Part shown: positions 15,155 to 25,625 of the stretch, piece by piece
Position numbering within the stretch: position 1 is the stretch's first letter
Layout: each line of letters starts with the position of its first letter
Assembly (NCBI GenBank): GCA_934167365.1
Contig: CAKPKU010000004.1
Coordinates: 1-45,425, forward strand
Length of the DNA stretch: 45,425 nucleotides
Reading direction: 5' to 3'
Source: an uncultured Clostridia bacterium
GTDB lineage: Bacteria; Bacillota; Clostridia; TANB77; CAG-508
Program-made: the position numbers and the translations under genes
Notes under the pieces: model-generated
Databases searched by the model: none
Told to the model about the DNA's origin: nothing
The model's input: only the letters and a program-made list of their open reading frames with translations

Positions 15155-18100
15155 CTATTTTTTCCATGTTACAGTGCCATTATCATTTACTTTGAAGTTC
15201 ATATTTTTCAAAACTTTCTTTTTTTCATTAGTTGTTAAATTAAGATCATTTACATATTTTATAACTTGTGAATTATAATCTCTATATCCTTTTAAATTGA
15301 TTAATACAGCCTTTTGTCCAATGCTTAAATCGAGTGAGTTAATATAACTTATTACTTTTTTCTTTTTAGAGCCACTTACTGTTTTTCCATTTGTGTATTT
15401 ATCGGCTACAAATGTTTTGGTAGTAGTTTGTAAATATGTATTTACATTTATTTTACATTTTGTTGCTACATCTATATCAGAATCTGAACTATAGTATGTT
15501 TTATATAGTGCTACTTTAACATTATCTTTCATATTTGAACTAATTAACCTATTTACAATTTTTTCTTTCTTTTCTGAAGAAAGTGATGATTTTTTTTCTT
15601 TATATTCATCGCTTTCTTCATTTTCACTGATTTTATCAATTTTGTCTTTATATTTTTTTGATATAACATCTAAATTTGCTTTAGTTTTAAAATATGTATT
15701 TTTATCTTCTGTTGATTTTAATTTGTACTCCCTCAATTTTTCTTTGGTTTCATCACCAACTGTTACCCATTTTTCTTTATAATTTTTATAGTATTCCTCT
15801 GTATCAATGCATGCATAATTAGATTTCTTATTAATATTTTCATAATTGTATAGACCTTTTTCAGCTAATTCATTTATTTGCTTTTGTACCACTCTTGCTT
15901 GTTCTTTCTTTTCATCATCGTTTAATGTATCTGAACTCTCGATTTCTCTTTTCTTCTCATATAATTTAGACATATCTTTACTTATAGAGGATAAATACAA
16001 GTCTCTTAATGTATCTTCTTCTGTAGCTTTTATGCTATTATTTTGTACACCCACTTCTTCTAATGTATCATAAAATTTCCCTACATTTTTATTTTTCATA
16101 ACTGAATCAGTTGTAAATTTATCTTCAAATATATTGTTTTCTGCATAAGGTGTTCCCATTGGTATTAATACATCTCCAAATCCACCACTGTATTGATCTA
16201 ATAGGTAGTTTATTTTTTTGGGACTATATTTTAATTGCTCCCCTAACCATTTGCTAAATTTATCTGTTCTTTCATCATATTGCTCCGCTTCTGGTAAGTC
16301 TTGTAGTCTGTTACCAACAATATCTTCACCATACCAACTTTTATTGTTTTTTACTTGAAATATTGGACTAAATATATTATTCTCTATTGGATTATTTGGT
16401 GCTGTATTATCTATTGCATTACCTAACATATTTTTTACTGCTGATTCTGCATCTGTTTTTCCTTCACCTAGCTCTAAAAAACCTCTTGCTATTGTTGCAA
16501 TTGCAGATGTAACCCTTCCTTGTGGAACACGAGCAAACTTTCCTTCCCCAGTTTTAAACAACCAATATCCATTTTTTATATAGTCTGGCAAATCATCATA
16601 GTCTTTATCATCTTTATATGCTAATGCATTAATTAATGCTGGAGTAATGGAAAGAATAGTTGCTCTTGTTGCTAATTGCATATATCCTTTCGCCCCATTC
16701 TCGCCCTTTATATTTCTCCAGATTTTATCCATTCCTTGTACGCTTGCATTTAAAAAATTCACTCCATATCTATTAAACGCTTTAGTAATATCTCCACCTC
16801 TTTTAAAATTTGTTGTAATTTCTGCTGCATTGTACATTGCCTCATTAACATTGCCTGTTACTTGCATTGTTGAAATATATTCCGCTAATCTTGGTGCTTT
16901 TTCTAAAGCTTCATTTAATAAATTAATAACCTTTATAGGAGAGGTAGCCACATTAGTAACACTTTGAAAAAAACCTTTCTCCTTTTTCCTTGTTAATCCT
17001 GTATCATATTCAAAATATGTATTGGCTCCTCCTCCATTTGCTAAATATTCTTTATAAAATTTTCCTCCAGTGGCAATTTCATATAATGCTCTACCATAAT
17101 TAGTTGCAAATCTAGGTACACTATATTTTGTATTAAATACTGCCTCTTGCAAATCTTTTATAGGATTGTTCATGCTAAAACCAATAGAATATGTAGTTAG
17201 TAAATTTCTTCTAAAATTTGTGATTTTTTCCAATGGAGTAGTTAGAAACTTTAAGCCTTTACTTTTATTTATTGCATCTTCTATTTTACTATTTTCAAAA
17301 GCTTTATATACTCCCTCATCAATTTTGAATTGTGTCATTTCACCATTATCAAAGAAAATTGCTGTTACTTTTCCATCTTCTCCAATATCAAAAAAATTTT
17401 TGCTACTACTCATTAATAATGATGTGGCTATTGGATCATCTAGTGGGATACCTGATATTATTTTAGATTGTTCCCCTTGAGCTTTATATAATTCTTTTAA
17501 TGTTTCATTCAAACGCATTGCCCTTTTTTCAGCAACAACCTGTTCTGCCATTGCTTCATCAACAGCTAATAACTTCTGATCTCCTCCAGTTGCTTTTTTT
17601 ATTGGATTAAAACCTGCCTTTTTTTCATCAAAATTAACCTCAACTCTTCCTTCAGTTCCCTCAACAATGTCTCTAAAAGTTGGTACATAATTTCCATATA
17701 ATTGTAAAAAATTATTATATGTATCTTTTGATATAAATCCCGCTTCCATTTTATTTGTTAATGCATTTTTATTATATCTATATACTTCTTTGGACCACTT
17801 CTTAAATTCTGGATATTTTTTTTCATACTCACTTAATATTCTTTTTGAATTCTCTGTAGTGAAATTCTTTCCGTATACAGCTTTGTCAATTGCCAAACGG
17901 TCTATGTTATGCCTATTAAACAAATAATCATTAAACTCCATATATAAGCCTTTATCTATAGACGGCTTAAATATATCATTTAATGATTTACCGATTACCT
18001 TTCCATTATTATCAGTTTGTGCTTTTCCAATACTATATTGTGCTTCACTTAATGAGCCTATATATCTATCATATTTATATGTTAATTCTTTGTCTCCAGT

Positions 18101-21100
18101 AAATTTTGCTATCTTATCTATATAATGTCCTTTATTAATTATACTTTGTGCTAATGAATCTTTTACTTGTCTCATAGGTGTTTTCTCTTTAGTCCTTTTA
18201 TCAGATATTCTATTAATTGTTTCATTTATTGTATCTTCTTGGTTTCGTAATTTACTTTCTAATTTTGTATTACTTGTAACTGGTAAATAATCTTCAACAT
18301 CTTCATCTGTGTTTAAACTATATTTAACTTCTTCAATTGCTTTGTTAACATCATCAGCAATATTATTTATTGACTGAATAAAATTGTTTTCGGGAGCTTC
18401 ATTATTTCTTGCCATATAATCTATATAGTTATCATTTTCAATATTATCATAAATATTATTTTGATCTGTAATACCTCTTGAGTTTATAATCATATCTTCA
18501 AAAGGATTGCTCATTTGCTTTTCTTGCTCTTGTGATTTTAAATAATCATATCTTTTTTTAGATTGATTATCTAATTTATCATAACCATGCTTTTTTACAA
18601 AATCATCATATTTTTTTTGCTCTTGAATCTCGCTTTCAGTTAATCCTGACTTTACTGGTGCATTTTCTTTAACTAAACTGTCAATTTGTTCACTCATTCT
18701 TTGCATAGTTTCTTGAATTGGTGCAACAATGTCATTTAATTGATTCTGTATTGCTTCTTGAATAACTTGTTTATTCTTTTTTGAAATTTCCTTAAATTTA
18801 GTTGTAGTACCTTTGTCTTCAAAATTATCTTCCAAAAATTGTTCCCACTCTCCATTTTGTAGTGAATACTTTGTATTTGATTCATCATTAGTAATTATTT
18901 TATCTTTTGAAATATTTTTATTGATATTTTTACTTGCATTTGATATACTATTTGTAGAGGTATCATCGGATGATTTATCATCCATAATAGATAAATTATT
19001 TTTATCTACGATGACACCTTCTTTTTTTGTGAATTTATCTAAATCGTAAGCAAAATTGCCATTCTTCTCCTTTCTTACTACTAATCTAGCACTATATGTT
19101 GTGTAATCAATTACTTCTCCATTAGATGTTTTTATTGGATATGTTAAATTCACATCATAATAATCAAAACCTAATTTCCCTCGATTTGTTCCTTTATAAT
19201 TTTCTGCTGATTTTTCTGGATTAATTTTTGCAATTTCAAGTATCTCCCCATAATTTCCAGAAATACGTTTCTTTAATTTTTTCGTTTTAGGTAAATTATA
19301 TCCATCATGTAAAAACTTATTAATATCTTTATTTTCTATTGAAATTTGAGATGAACTACTTTCATTTTTAAATTTAATTCCGATCATATTCTTTAATACA
19401 TCTTTTACAACTTTGTCACTAGGATTAGATCCGTTAATATCATCGGACAATACTGTTTTTTCTCCATTATTTAATTCTGTTATAGAGTATTTTGTATTTT
19501 CAATATTCTTGCTTGTATTTGAATATGCCTCTTTCCATTTATTTTTTAAATCCTTAATAAATAGTGCCTCATTACTATTTCCTGTTATTTTATTTGCTAA
19601 AGATATTATCTTATTGTATATTCTTTTAAATACATTTGGTTTTTCTATAGATAATTCATTTATAAATTCTTGATTTCCAAATAATTGTCCACTTACATCA
19701 GCCAAAACTTCATTACTTACATCTTTTACGCCATATTGTTCTTTTAGACTTTGTAATGCTCCAGCAAAGTCTTTATTTTTACTAGCATAGTCCATTACTA
19801 ATTTTTTCATTGAATCAGTTTCAATTGAATGAGTTATCTCATGCGTTAAGAGTATTTCTCCTGCTTTATTGCTGTTAGGATTTATTCTAATCTCTGTTTC
19901 ACCATTTTGTAATGTTTTTATTTGTGCATTTACTTGTTGCCCATTTTTATTTACTATAGTATCATCCAGTCTTATATTATAGCCTTTGTCTTCAATTACC
20001 TTCTCCATTGTACTAATTAAGTTTTGAGATTTTTCAGAATTATCCAAATATTTTCCCGCATCTTGTCTCAAACTGTTAATCTTTTCATTCTCGCTTGTTT
20101 TATATGTATAAGTATTATTATTTATTTGCTCCTGTTGTGCTTGTAGTTTTTGTTGCTGTTTTGCTTTTTCCCTATACATTTCATCTAATAATTTTTCAGC
20201 TATTTCTTGTTCTTTATAATCAGAATATTTTTTTTGAGATTCTTGTTGTTTTATTTGATTATCTAATTTATTTAAAAGATCTTTTTGATTTTGCATCTGC
20301 TGTTGGTTATCAGTTGTGAATTTATTAGTTCGAGTTGATATTTCATTCTTTATTGTTCCTTCAATATCAACCTTTCCCGATTTTTCAATATCTTCCATTA
20401 CATTTTTAATTTCTTGTTGTGTAATATTTTCTCCTGCTTGTATCTTGCTATTAAGTTTTACTGCGGAACCAACACCTGCTGAAATACCATTAGTTATTAC
20501 TGCACATATTGCTCCATCAATACCAGATTGTAGCATTCTTGTTTCCATATTGTCCCAGTTTGCTTTATCTTTTCCTCCAACAGCACTTGCTACTGCTTCA
20601 GAAATAGGCTCCGTAACCGCTTCTTGTACAAAATTATCAGCAATATTAAGTCCAAACTCCTTGAAAGCAGATTTTACTGTACTTTTTCCAACCTCTTTTG
20701 TAACAGTTTTTCCCACTAATTTTTTTCCAATATTTACTGCTTTATTAAGTTGTATAGACTCTGTAGCCCCTTCTACAACTCCCATTATTGTTGCATAATT
20801 AATTGCTTCATCCGAATTCATGCCTCTTTCAACCGCATCATCATAATAGTTACCACCCGCAGAAGTTACCATGTAAACTGCTCCACCAGGTCCACCAACC
20901 ATTCCAGGTATCATCTGTCCAATACTAGGTGCTAATTCAGCTAATTTTTTTCCTATTACTGTATCTTGTTCTTCTATATTTTGATTAATATAATTATTAA
21001 TATTATTTTTTAAATCATTTATTGTAGTATCTATATTATCATTTAACTTACTAGCTTTATCACTTATTTTTACGAATTTTTCCCCCACATTAGTATCTTT

Positions 21101-21907
21101 ATAATATTTATTCCATAATTCATCCGTAGTTACTGCATTTTTATTAATTTTTTTATTAATCATCTCATCTGTAATCTTGTCAATCTTTTCATCTTGACTT
21201 CTTTTTATCTTTACATTATTTTCTCCAACTTCTTTTATAAAATCAAATGCGCCAAGAATTCCTGAACCAATTCCCCCTCCAACATTTTCCAATGTATTAA
21301 GTATTTCATTTCCAGTTCCTTTCACAGTTTCAAAATATTTCATTAAAATATTTTTTGAAGAATCATCCTTATTATTATCACTTTTATTATCTTTTAGATT
21401 CTCCTGTTGTGATTCTTGTGAATTGGCATATAGTTTTTCTTGGCTCTCATGTAGCTGCTCTGCATATTTATCAGCTTCTTCTACTGTGTTAAATTTTCCT
21501 AAAAATTTTCCTGTTTTATGATAATATTCAATTGCCTCTTCATCACTCATTATCCTTCCATCATCGCTTACAGTTGGAACTAACACTTCTTTTCCATTTT
21601 CATTGAAACTCATACTTCTTACAGTACTTATACTACCATCTGCATTTTTAACTATCGGTCTATTATTAAGATCAATATTACCAACCCCATAATATTCTTC
21701 TCTTTTTTGTTGTGATTTTAATTTTTTTTGTGTTTCTTCTTGTTGTTTCTTTTTTTCTTGCTCTTCTTTCTTTTTTTCTCGCTCTTGATTCAGTTTTTCA
21801 TATTCTTTTTGGTAATCTCCACTAATTATTTGATCTGCTGTATTACTTACCTTATTGTTACTATTTTCACCTTGTACTGCTGCTAAAAACTCCTCCCATT
21901 TTTTCAT
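15155..21907 (-). CDS. Giant phage polyvalent protein (2250 aa), probably injected with the DNA
   Basis: ATG 21907 follows AGGAGG at 9 bases. Several modules can be seen. Near residues 75-165 is a domain with NRPIVKNADGSISTVRSM and VPTVSDDGRIMSDEEAI, known from internal virion proteins. A Gly/Ala-rich hydrophobic stretch (about 310-390) could insert in membranes. Around residue 690 there is a zinc-metallopeptidase-like LLTHEITHSIE. About 820-980 holds a phage polyvalent-protein domain. About 1270-1640 holds a large alpha-helical region of the LPD38-like type with YGNYVPTFRDIV. The C-terminus is a Lys-rich coiled region. Such fused proteins in short-tailed phages are packaged and ejected into the host. 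It contains no in-frame CGG codon despite its length. Confidence 0.8.
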   Translation of the reverse strand: MKKWEEFLAAVQGENSNNKVSNTADQIISGDYQKEYEKLNQEREKKKEEQEKKKQQEETQKKLKSQQKREEYYGVGNIDLNNRPIVKNADGSISTVRSMSFNENGKEVLVPTVSDDGRIMSDEEAIEYYHKTGKFLGKFNTVEEADKYAEQLHESQEKLYANSQESQQENLKDNKSDNNKDDSSKNILMKYFETVKGTGNEILNTLENVGGGIGSGILGAFDFIKEVGENNVKIKRSQDEKIDKITDEMINKKINKNAVTTDELWNKYYKDTNVGEKFVKISDKASKLNDNIDTTINDLKNNINNYINQNIEEQDTVIGKKLAELAPSIGQMIPGMVGGPGGAVYMVTSAGGNYYDDAVERGMNSDEAINYATIMGVVEGATESIQLNKAVNIGKKLVGKTVTKEVGKSTVKSAFKEFGLNIADNFVQEAVTEPISEAVASAVGGKDKANWDNMETRMLQSGIDGAICAVITNGISAGVGSAVKLNSKIQAGENITQQEIKNVMEDIEKSGKVDIEGTIKNEISTRTNKFTTDNQQQMQNQKDLLNKLDNQIKQQESQKKYSDYKEQEIAEKLLDEMYREKAKQQQKLQAQQEQINNNTYTYKTSENEKINSLRQDAGKYLDNSEKSQNLISTMEKVIEDKGYNIRLDDTIVNKNGQQVNAQIKTLQNGETEIRINPNSNKAGEILLTHEITHSIETDSMKKLVMDYASKNKDFAGALQSLKEQYGVKDVSNEVLADVSGQLFGNQEFINELSIEKPNVFKRIYNKIISLANKITGNSNEALFIKDLKNKWKEAYSNTSKNIENTKYSITELNNGEKTVLSDDINGSNPSDKVVKDVLKNMIGIKFKNESSSSQISIENKDINKFLHDGYNLPKTKKLKKRISGNYGEILEIAKINPEKSAENYKGTNRGKLGFDYYDVNLTYPIKTSNGEVIDYTTYSARLVVRKEKNGNFAYDLDKFTKKEGVIVDKNNLSIMDDKSSDDTSTNSISNASKNINKNISKDKIITNDESNTKYSLQNGEWEQFLEDNFEDKGTTTKFKEISKKNKQVIQEAIQNQLNDIVAPIQETMQRMSEQIDSLVKENAPVKSGLTESEIQEQKKYDDFVKKHGYDKLDNQSKKRYDYLKSQEQEKQMSNPFEDMIINSRGITDQNNIYDNIENDNYIDYMARNNEAPENNFIQSINNIADDVNKAIEEVKYSLNTDEDVEDYLPVTSNTKLESKLRNQEDTINETINRISDKRTKEKTPMRQVKDSLAQSIINKGHYIDKIAKFTGDKELTYKYDRYIGSLSEAQYSIGKAQTDNNGKVIGKSLNDIFKPSIDKGLYMEFNDYLFNRHNIDRLAIDKAVYGKNFTTENSKRILSEYEKKYPEFKKWSKEVYRYNKNALTNKMEAGFISKDTYNNFLQLYGNYVPTFRDIVEGTEGRVEVNFDEKKAGFNPIKKATGGDQKLLAVDEAMAEQVVAEKRAMRLNETLKELYKAQGEQSKIISGIPLDDPIATSLLMSSSKNFFDIGEDGKVTAIFFDNGEMTQFKIDEGVYKAFENSKIEDAINKSKGLKFLTTPLEKITNFRRNLLTTYSIGFSMNNPIKDLQEAVFNTKYSVPRFATNYGRALYEIATGGKFYKEYLANGGGANTYFEYDTGLTRKKEKGFFQSVTNVATSPIKVINLLNEALEKAPRLAEYISTMQVTGNVNEAMYNAAEITTNFKRGGDITKAFNRYGVNFLNASVQGMDKIWRNIKGENGAKGYMQLATRATILSITPALINALAYKDDKDYDDLPDYIKNGYWLFKTGEGKFARVPQGRVTSAIATIARGFLELGEGKTDAESAVKNMLGNAIDNTAPNNPIENNIFSPIFQVKNNKSWYGEDIVGNRLQDLPEAEQYDERTDKFSKWLGEQLKYSPKKINYLLDQYSGGFGDVLIPMGTPYAENNIFEDKFTTDSVMKNKNVGKFYDTLEEVGVQNNSIKATEEDTLRDLYLSSISKDMSKLYEKKREIESSDTLNDDEKKEQARVVQKQINELAEKGLYNYENINKKSNYACIDTEEYYKNYKEKWVTVGDETKEKLREYKLKSTEDKNTYFKTKANLDVISKKYKDKIDKISENEESDEYKEKKSSLSSEKKEKIVNRLISSNMKDNVKVALYKTYYSSDSDIDVATKCKINVNTYLQTTTKTFVADKYTNGKTVSGSKKKKVISYINSLDLSIGQKAVLINLKGYRDYNSQVIKYVNDLNLTTNEKKKVLKNMNFKVNDNGTVTWKK

Positions 21908-21920
21908 ATTAGTTAACCTC

Positions 21921-22850
21921 CTATAATCCAAAATAGCTTGTTAACTGCTTAACTTCATCTGCATTTATTTTTCCGCTTTGAAATTGCCTGTTAATATTAT
22001 TTTTTAACAACGTTGATTTGTCTAACTTACTTGAAAATGGTGTATTACTATAAAAACTTGTTAATGATGCTGCAATCTGTTTTACTTTATCTGAAGTAGT
22101 TCCACTGCTACTACTGCTTCCTGATGTTAAACTACCAGAACTGCCACTGCTTTTTTTACTGCTTTTAGCATAAGTTAGATTAAATTCACGTTGTTTTTCT
22201 TCTAGCTCTTTTTCTGTGTTTATTTGATCTACTACATCTTTATATCTGGTATAATATCTATCTTCAACATTGTTTAATGCCTCTAATTTGTCCTTTATTA
22301 AACCGTTTTTATACTGAAACGAATCTAACATAGCAGATAATCTTTTCTCGAGAGCATTGTATGCTATTTGTGCTAGAGCACTACTATTTGCTAGTTTTGC
22401 CTCATTTATTGAATTGTCATATTTTAATACCGCCTCATTGTAGCTTTTTCTAGATGTAGCATATCTATTTTGATAACTAGTAAATGCTGCAATTTTACTA
22501 GATTCACTATATCCACTATTTTTTAATCCGCTACTTGCCATTTTTTCAGCATTTGCTCCGTACATATCGATTGCTTTTTGATAATCAGTATATGCTCCTT
22601 TTTGTTCATTTATATAATCTTGTTTTGCTTGCTCTTTCTTTTGATTTATTTCTTCTATTTGTAAATCTGTTTGCGCTTGTTGGTTCTGTTTCTGTATCTC
22701 TTCATATTTATTTGTAGCATCAATTTGTTTTTGATATTCTTCAACTGTGCCATTAATCATATCATCATAAATATTTGTTGTCTTTTCTATTGCATTTTGT
22801 TTATCTTGCTCAATTTGTGTAAAACGACTATCATTATAATCAATTGCCAT
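21921..22850 (-). CDS. Coiled-coil internal virion protein (309 aa)
   Basis: A 309-aa protein, almost entirely alpha-helical and Gln/Glu/Lys-rich up to residue 225 (for example KQNQQAQTDLQIEEINQKKEQ). A Ser/Gly-rich linker follows (about 230-255) and then a small C-terminal domain with INRQFQSGKINADEVKQL. There is no membrane segment. Directly upstream of the 2250-aa polyvalent gene (15-base gap), it is probably an internal or ejection protein acting with it. No named family is recognised. Confidence 0.7.
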   Translation of the reverse strand: MAIDYNDSRFTQIEQDKQNAIEKTTNIYDDMINGTVEEYQKQIDATNKYEEIQKQNQQAQTDLQIEEINQKKEQAKQDYINEQKGAYTDYQKAIDMYGANAEKMASSGLKNSGYSESSKIAAFTSYQNRYATSRKSYNEAVLKYDNSINEAKLANSSALAQIAYNALEKRLSAMLDSFQYKNGLIKDKLEALNNVEDRYYTRYKDVVDQINTEKELEEKQREFNLTYAKSSKKSSGSSGSLTSGSSSSSGTTSDKVKQIAASLTSFYSNTPFSSKLDKSTLLKNNINRQFQSGKINADEVKQLTSYFGL

Positions 22851-22865
22851 TTATATTTCCTCCTC

Positions 22866-24569
22866 TCATCTTTTTACATAAGCTCCAATATATGCCTCTA
22901 ATGTACACGAAAATATTCCAAATGGTTTATTGGAGCTAAACTTCATTTGAATACATTTCCATTTCTTCTGTTTAACTTTAGTGACAACATATCCTTTTTT
23001 ATTTTCTAAATCTTTAACTTCTTCAAACTCATTATTATCTGTTTTAACAGAAATATTTATATTGCCACCTTCCATATCCAATGTAAAACCTTTTTTATTT
23101 GTTGACTTTTGATATTGTGGATAACCAAATTCATCTTCTGGTGTTGTCCAATATGCCTTTACACTGCTATTTGTCTCTGTCAAAGCCAAAACTCTATTTT
23201 TAGTTGTCAAAAAAAGAACACCATCATCTACGCAAGTGTTCGTTATTTCTTCTTCAAATTCCCAATAAAACCATTCATATTCCATATGACTGTTATATGT
23301 TGTTTTAGCTCTGCTATCAGCTAAATATATATGATTTTTTACAATAATTAATAAATATCCTTCCCAGATTTCTAAAGTTGCATTTTTATAATCATTTTCA
23401 TTTAGTAGCTTATTATCTACAAAACTACTCCTATGCATAATAACTTGCTGTGTCGTTACATCTGAACTTATTCCTTCTAATCCTCTATCACTTAAAAATA
23501 CAATATCATCAAAGAAATTAAGTCCCGTAGACAAGCAACCTGTTGATATACTAGAATGAGTTGTCGGATAGACTTTTCCATAATCATCATCCGTTGTAGG
23601 ATTTAAATAGAATATTGTCGTATTTGTTTGGCTTGGTGCTTTCAATACCCATAAGGCATTATTTCCAACAATTAAAGCTTTAATATCCGAATCACCAAAT
23701 CCCTCATCGTAGTAATCTAAATCACTACAGTATGTTGGATCTGACAAAGAGCAATGCCATAATTTATTAGGATAATTTGGGTTGCCACTAAAAAATACTC
23801 TATTATCAAAAAGTGCTATTAATGTACAATTCTCAATCTTTGCTCTTGCTCCCTCAATTGTTTTCCTAAATTGAATTGTAACATTAGATTGTCCATCTGT
23901 ATTCGGAGCTGGAGGTGCAGTGTTAAATATTATTTTTCCATTTTCAGGGCTAGTTGTAAATTCCGTTATTTCACTATCATTTATCCAACACCTAACAGTA
24001 TAATCATCATCAAAACTTTCAGTATCCAGTTGATATTCAGTGCTTTTTCCATCACCGACAAACATATTTTTTCTTATACCTGTAAGTAAATTAACATCTT
24101 GATATATTGTTCCATCACCTGTTGGACTTTTTGAAGTAACAGTTATTGGTATATAACCTTCTACTTCTTTTACTTCATATCCGTTAAATACTAAATAATT
24201 AGTTGCATCTTTAATATATAACTTATCTTCAAAAACGAAAAATTGACTTTTATGTTCCGCCATATTGCTATAAATCTCTAAATCATTATCATACAAACTT
24301 TTATTTATATGTATTATTGTATGTTTTTGTCCACCATATGTATAAAAAAAATGACCAAATATAGTATCAGTATCTTTATATTGTTTTACCAATTCTACAT
24401 CTGGTCTACTTTCAACGCATCTTCCCCTACTATTTTTATAATTCTTCCACATATTCAACGCATCTGGAGATCTTGTTAATTCTACTTCATCTTTTCTATT
24501 TCCAAAATCTACTCCTCTAAAATTAGAATATGTCCTTCTTATTAAGCTTCCACTCGTAATTGTTGACAT
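22866..24569 (-). CDS. Stem/tail hub protein of a short-tailed phage
   Basis: A 567-aa beta-rich protein with the opening YSNFRGVDFGNRKDEVELTR and SPDALNMWKNYKNSRGRCVESRP. I associate this with the tail tubular/stem proteins of podophages (bridge between connector and needle). The middle has repeats of hydrophobic beta strands reminiscent of a propeller, including FFSGNPNYPNKLWHCSL and ALWVLKAPSQTNT. The position after the connector gene and before ejection proteins agrees. An AGGAGG site precedes ATG. Confidence 0.7.
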   Translation of the reverse strand: MSTITSGSLIRRTYSNFRGVDFGNRKDEVELTRSPDALNMWKNYKNSRGRCVESRPDVELVKQYKDTDTIFGHFFYTYGGQKHTIIHINKSLYDNDLEIYSNMAEHKSQFFVFEDKLYIKDATNYLVFNGYEVKEVEGYIPITVTSKSPTGDGTIYQDVNLLTGIRKNMFVGDGKSTEYQLDTESFDDDYTVRCWINDSEITEFTTSPENGKIIFNTAPPAPNTDGQSNVTIQFRKTIEGARAKIENCTLIALFDNRVFFSGNPNYPNKLWHCSLSDPTYCSDLDYYDEGFGDSDIKALIVGNNALWVLKAPSQTNTTIFYLNPTTDDDYGKVYPTTHSSISTGCLSTGLNFFDDIVFLSDRGLEGISSDVTTQQVIMHRSSFVDNKLLNENDYKNATLEIWEGYLLIIVKNHIYLADSRAKTTYNSHMEYEWFYWEFEEEITNTCVDDGVLFLTTKNRVLALTETNSSVKAYWTTPEDEFGYPQYQKSTNKKGFTLDMEGGNINISVKTDNNEFEEVKDLENKKGYVVTKVKQKKWKCIQMKFSSNKPFGIFSCTLEAYIGAYVKR

Positions 24570-24581
24570 CTTTACCTCCTA

Positions 24582-25127
24582 TTAAAAATCAATCCCACCA
24601 ACTATTCTCATATTACTTAATGAATATCTTGGGTCAAGTTGATTTTTTAGCTCTTGATATCTGGTTTTATATACATTTCCATATTGATTACTTACATCAC
24701 TACTTAATAAATCTCCAGCTACACCATAAGGCATACATTCCAATGCATCATCAGACAATTCAAATTTATAATCATCATCATCTGTATCTTCATCTATTTT
24801 TTGAGGATAACTGTAATAGAAAATTTTAGCTATTCCCTTTTCGTTAAATATTATGGTTTCATCAATAATTTCATGCTCCACACCTTTTATTTTATGTAAT
24901 TGATATATATTCTCATCAATATCTTTTAAATATATCATCTCATCTTTTTCAACTTCCATTGATTTATATTTTGATATTTTTTTAACTCTTGCTAATTCAA
25001 ACATTATTTGATTGATAACAGAATTCATTTTATTAGCTAAATCATCATCACTCGTAAAAGTTTCTGAATTCTCATCATATTCTTCTATCATTGAATAAAC
25101 AGATTCTTTCATTTCTGCTAGAGTCAT
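24582..25127 (-). CDS. Head-tail connector / adaptor protein
   Basis: A 181-aa mostly helical protein starting MTLAEMKESVYSMIEEYDEN and containing NKMNSVINQIMFELARVKK, with LECMPYGVAGDLLSSDVSNQYG near the end. The latter block is typical of gp4/gp6-like adaptors that bind under the portal. It overlaps the neighbouring gene's end by spacing of one base and lies between capsid and stem genes, the usual place for a connector. Confidence 0.7.
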   Translation of the reverse strand: MTLAEMKESVYSMIEEYDENSETFTSDDDLANKMNSVINQIMFELARVKKISKYKSMEVEKDEMIYLKDIDENIYQLHKIKGVEHEIIDETIIFNEKGIAKIFYYSYPQKIDEDTDDDDYKFELSDDALECMPYGVAGDLLSSDVSNQYGNVYKTRYQELKNQLDPRYSLSNMRIVGGIDF

Positions 25128-25128
25128 A

Positions 25129-25500
25129 TTATTCCCCTCTTTCCACTACTTTATTATTAGCTGTTTCAACTTCTTCTGTAATATCTTTAATTGAATCAAT
25201 CATTTTAAGAGCTTCTTTTGGTTTTACCATTACATAATTTGGTATGATATATCCAGTATCATCTCCCCATATCAGTATTGTTCCCTCTGGAATTTCTGTA
25301 ATCAATTTGCTTCTCTCCTCTGATTTAATACCATTGTACTCACTTTTTTTCTTACATATTGTTATTAATTTGCATCTTTTTAGTATTTGATGTATTGTTC
25401 TATCGCTATTATAGGTTTCAAATTCAGTGTCTTTTTGTACTATAATACCTCCAAATGTTTTTATACTTGGTCTAATAATAAAATATTCTGGTTTTTCCAT
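25129..25500 (-). CDS. Hypothetical head-region protein (123 aa)
   Basis: A 123-aa beta-rich protein with a short SH3-like core (IPEGTILIWGDDTGYIIPNYVMV) and an acidic C-terminal tail. No family is recognised. It lies between the coat/tRNA-like region and the connector gene, with an AAAGGAG ribosome binding site. It may be a head-completion or decoration protein, by position only. Confidence 0.65.
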   Translation of the reverse strand: MEKPEYFIIRPSIKTFGGIIVQKDTEFETYNSDRTIHQILKRCKLITICKKKSEYNGIKSEERSKLITEIPEGTILIWGDDTGYIIPNYVMVKPKEALKMIDSIKDITEEVETANNKVVERGE

Positions 25501-25525
25501 ATTGCATTTCTCCTTTCGATTTAGG

Positions 25526-25596
25526 TTGCTGTTCCTAGAATTGAACTAGGGATAAAAATTTATTAATCTTTTGCCTTTCCACTTGGCTAAACAGCA
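25526..25596 (-). tRNA. tRNA-like gene in the capsid region, anticodon AAT (Ile?) uncertain
   Basis: The reverse complement gives acceptor TGCTGTT/AACAGCA (7 perfect pairs), discriminator A followed by CC, the TAGCCAAGTGG...GGC D-arm and a perfect T-arm CCTAG-TTCAATT-CTAGG. The anticodon arm is weak: AAAGA/ATTTT with an A-A mismatch next to the loop TTAATAA. The anticodon would be AAT, rare in bacteria. The D- and T-arms resemble tRNA-Gln, which normally has TTG. It is either a degenerate or an unusual phage tRNA. It sits between coat gene and 25500, after a hairpin. Confidence 0.6.
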
Positions 25597-25602
25597 ATAT
25601 AT

Positions 25603-25622
25603 AAGAGGGCAATTGCCCTCTT
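25603..25622 (-). terminator. Perfect 20-bp palindrome after the coat gene
   Basis: AAGAGGGCAA/TTGCCCTCTT is a perfect palindrome four bases after the coat stop codon, followed on the minus strand by TATATATT. It could be an attenuating terminator that makes coat mRNA more abundant than downstream messages, or a processing site that frees the tRNA-like RNA. Confidence 0.6.
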
Positions 25623-25625
25623 TTA

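Noticed and set aside
25526..25596. tRNA-like gene as a suppressor or quadruplet decoder of the CGG sites
   Set aside because: The anticodon loop TTAATAA contains no CCG, so it cannot pair with CGG or CGGN. A stop-suppressor reading would need a different loop register lacking the invariant T33.
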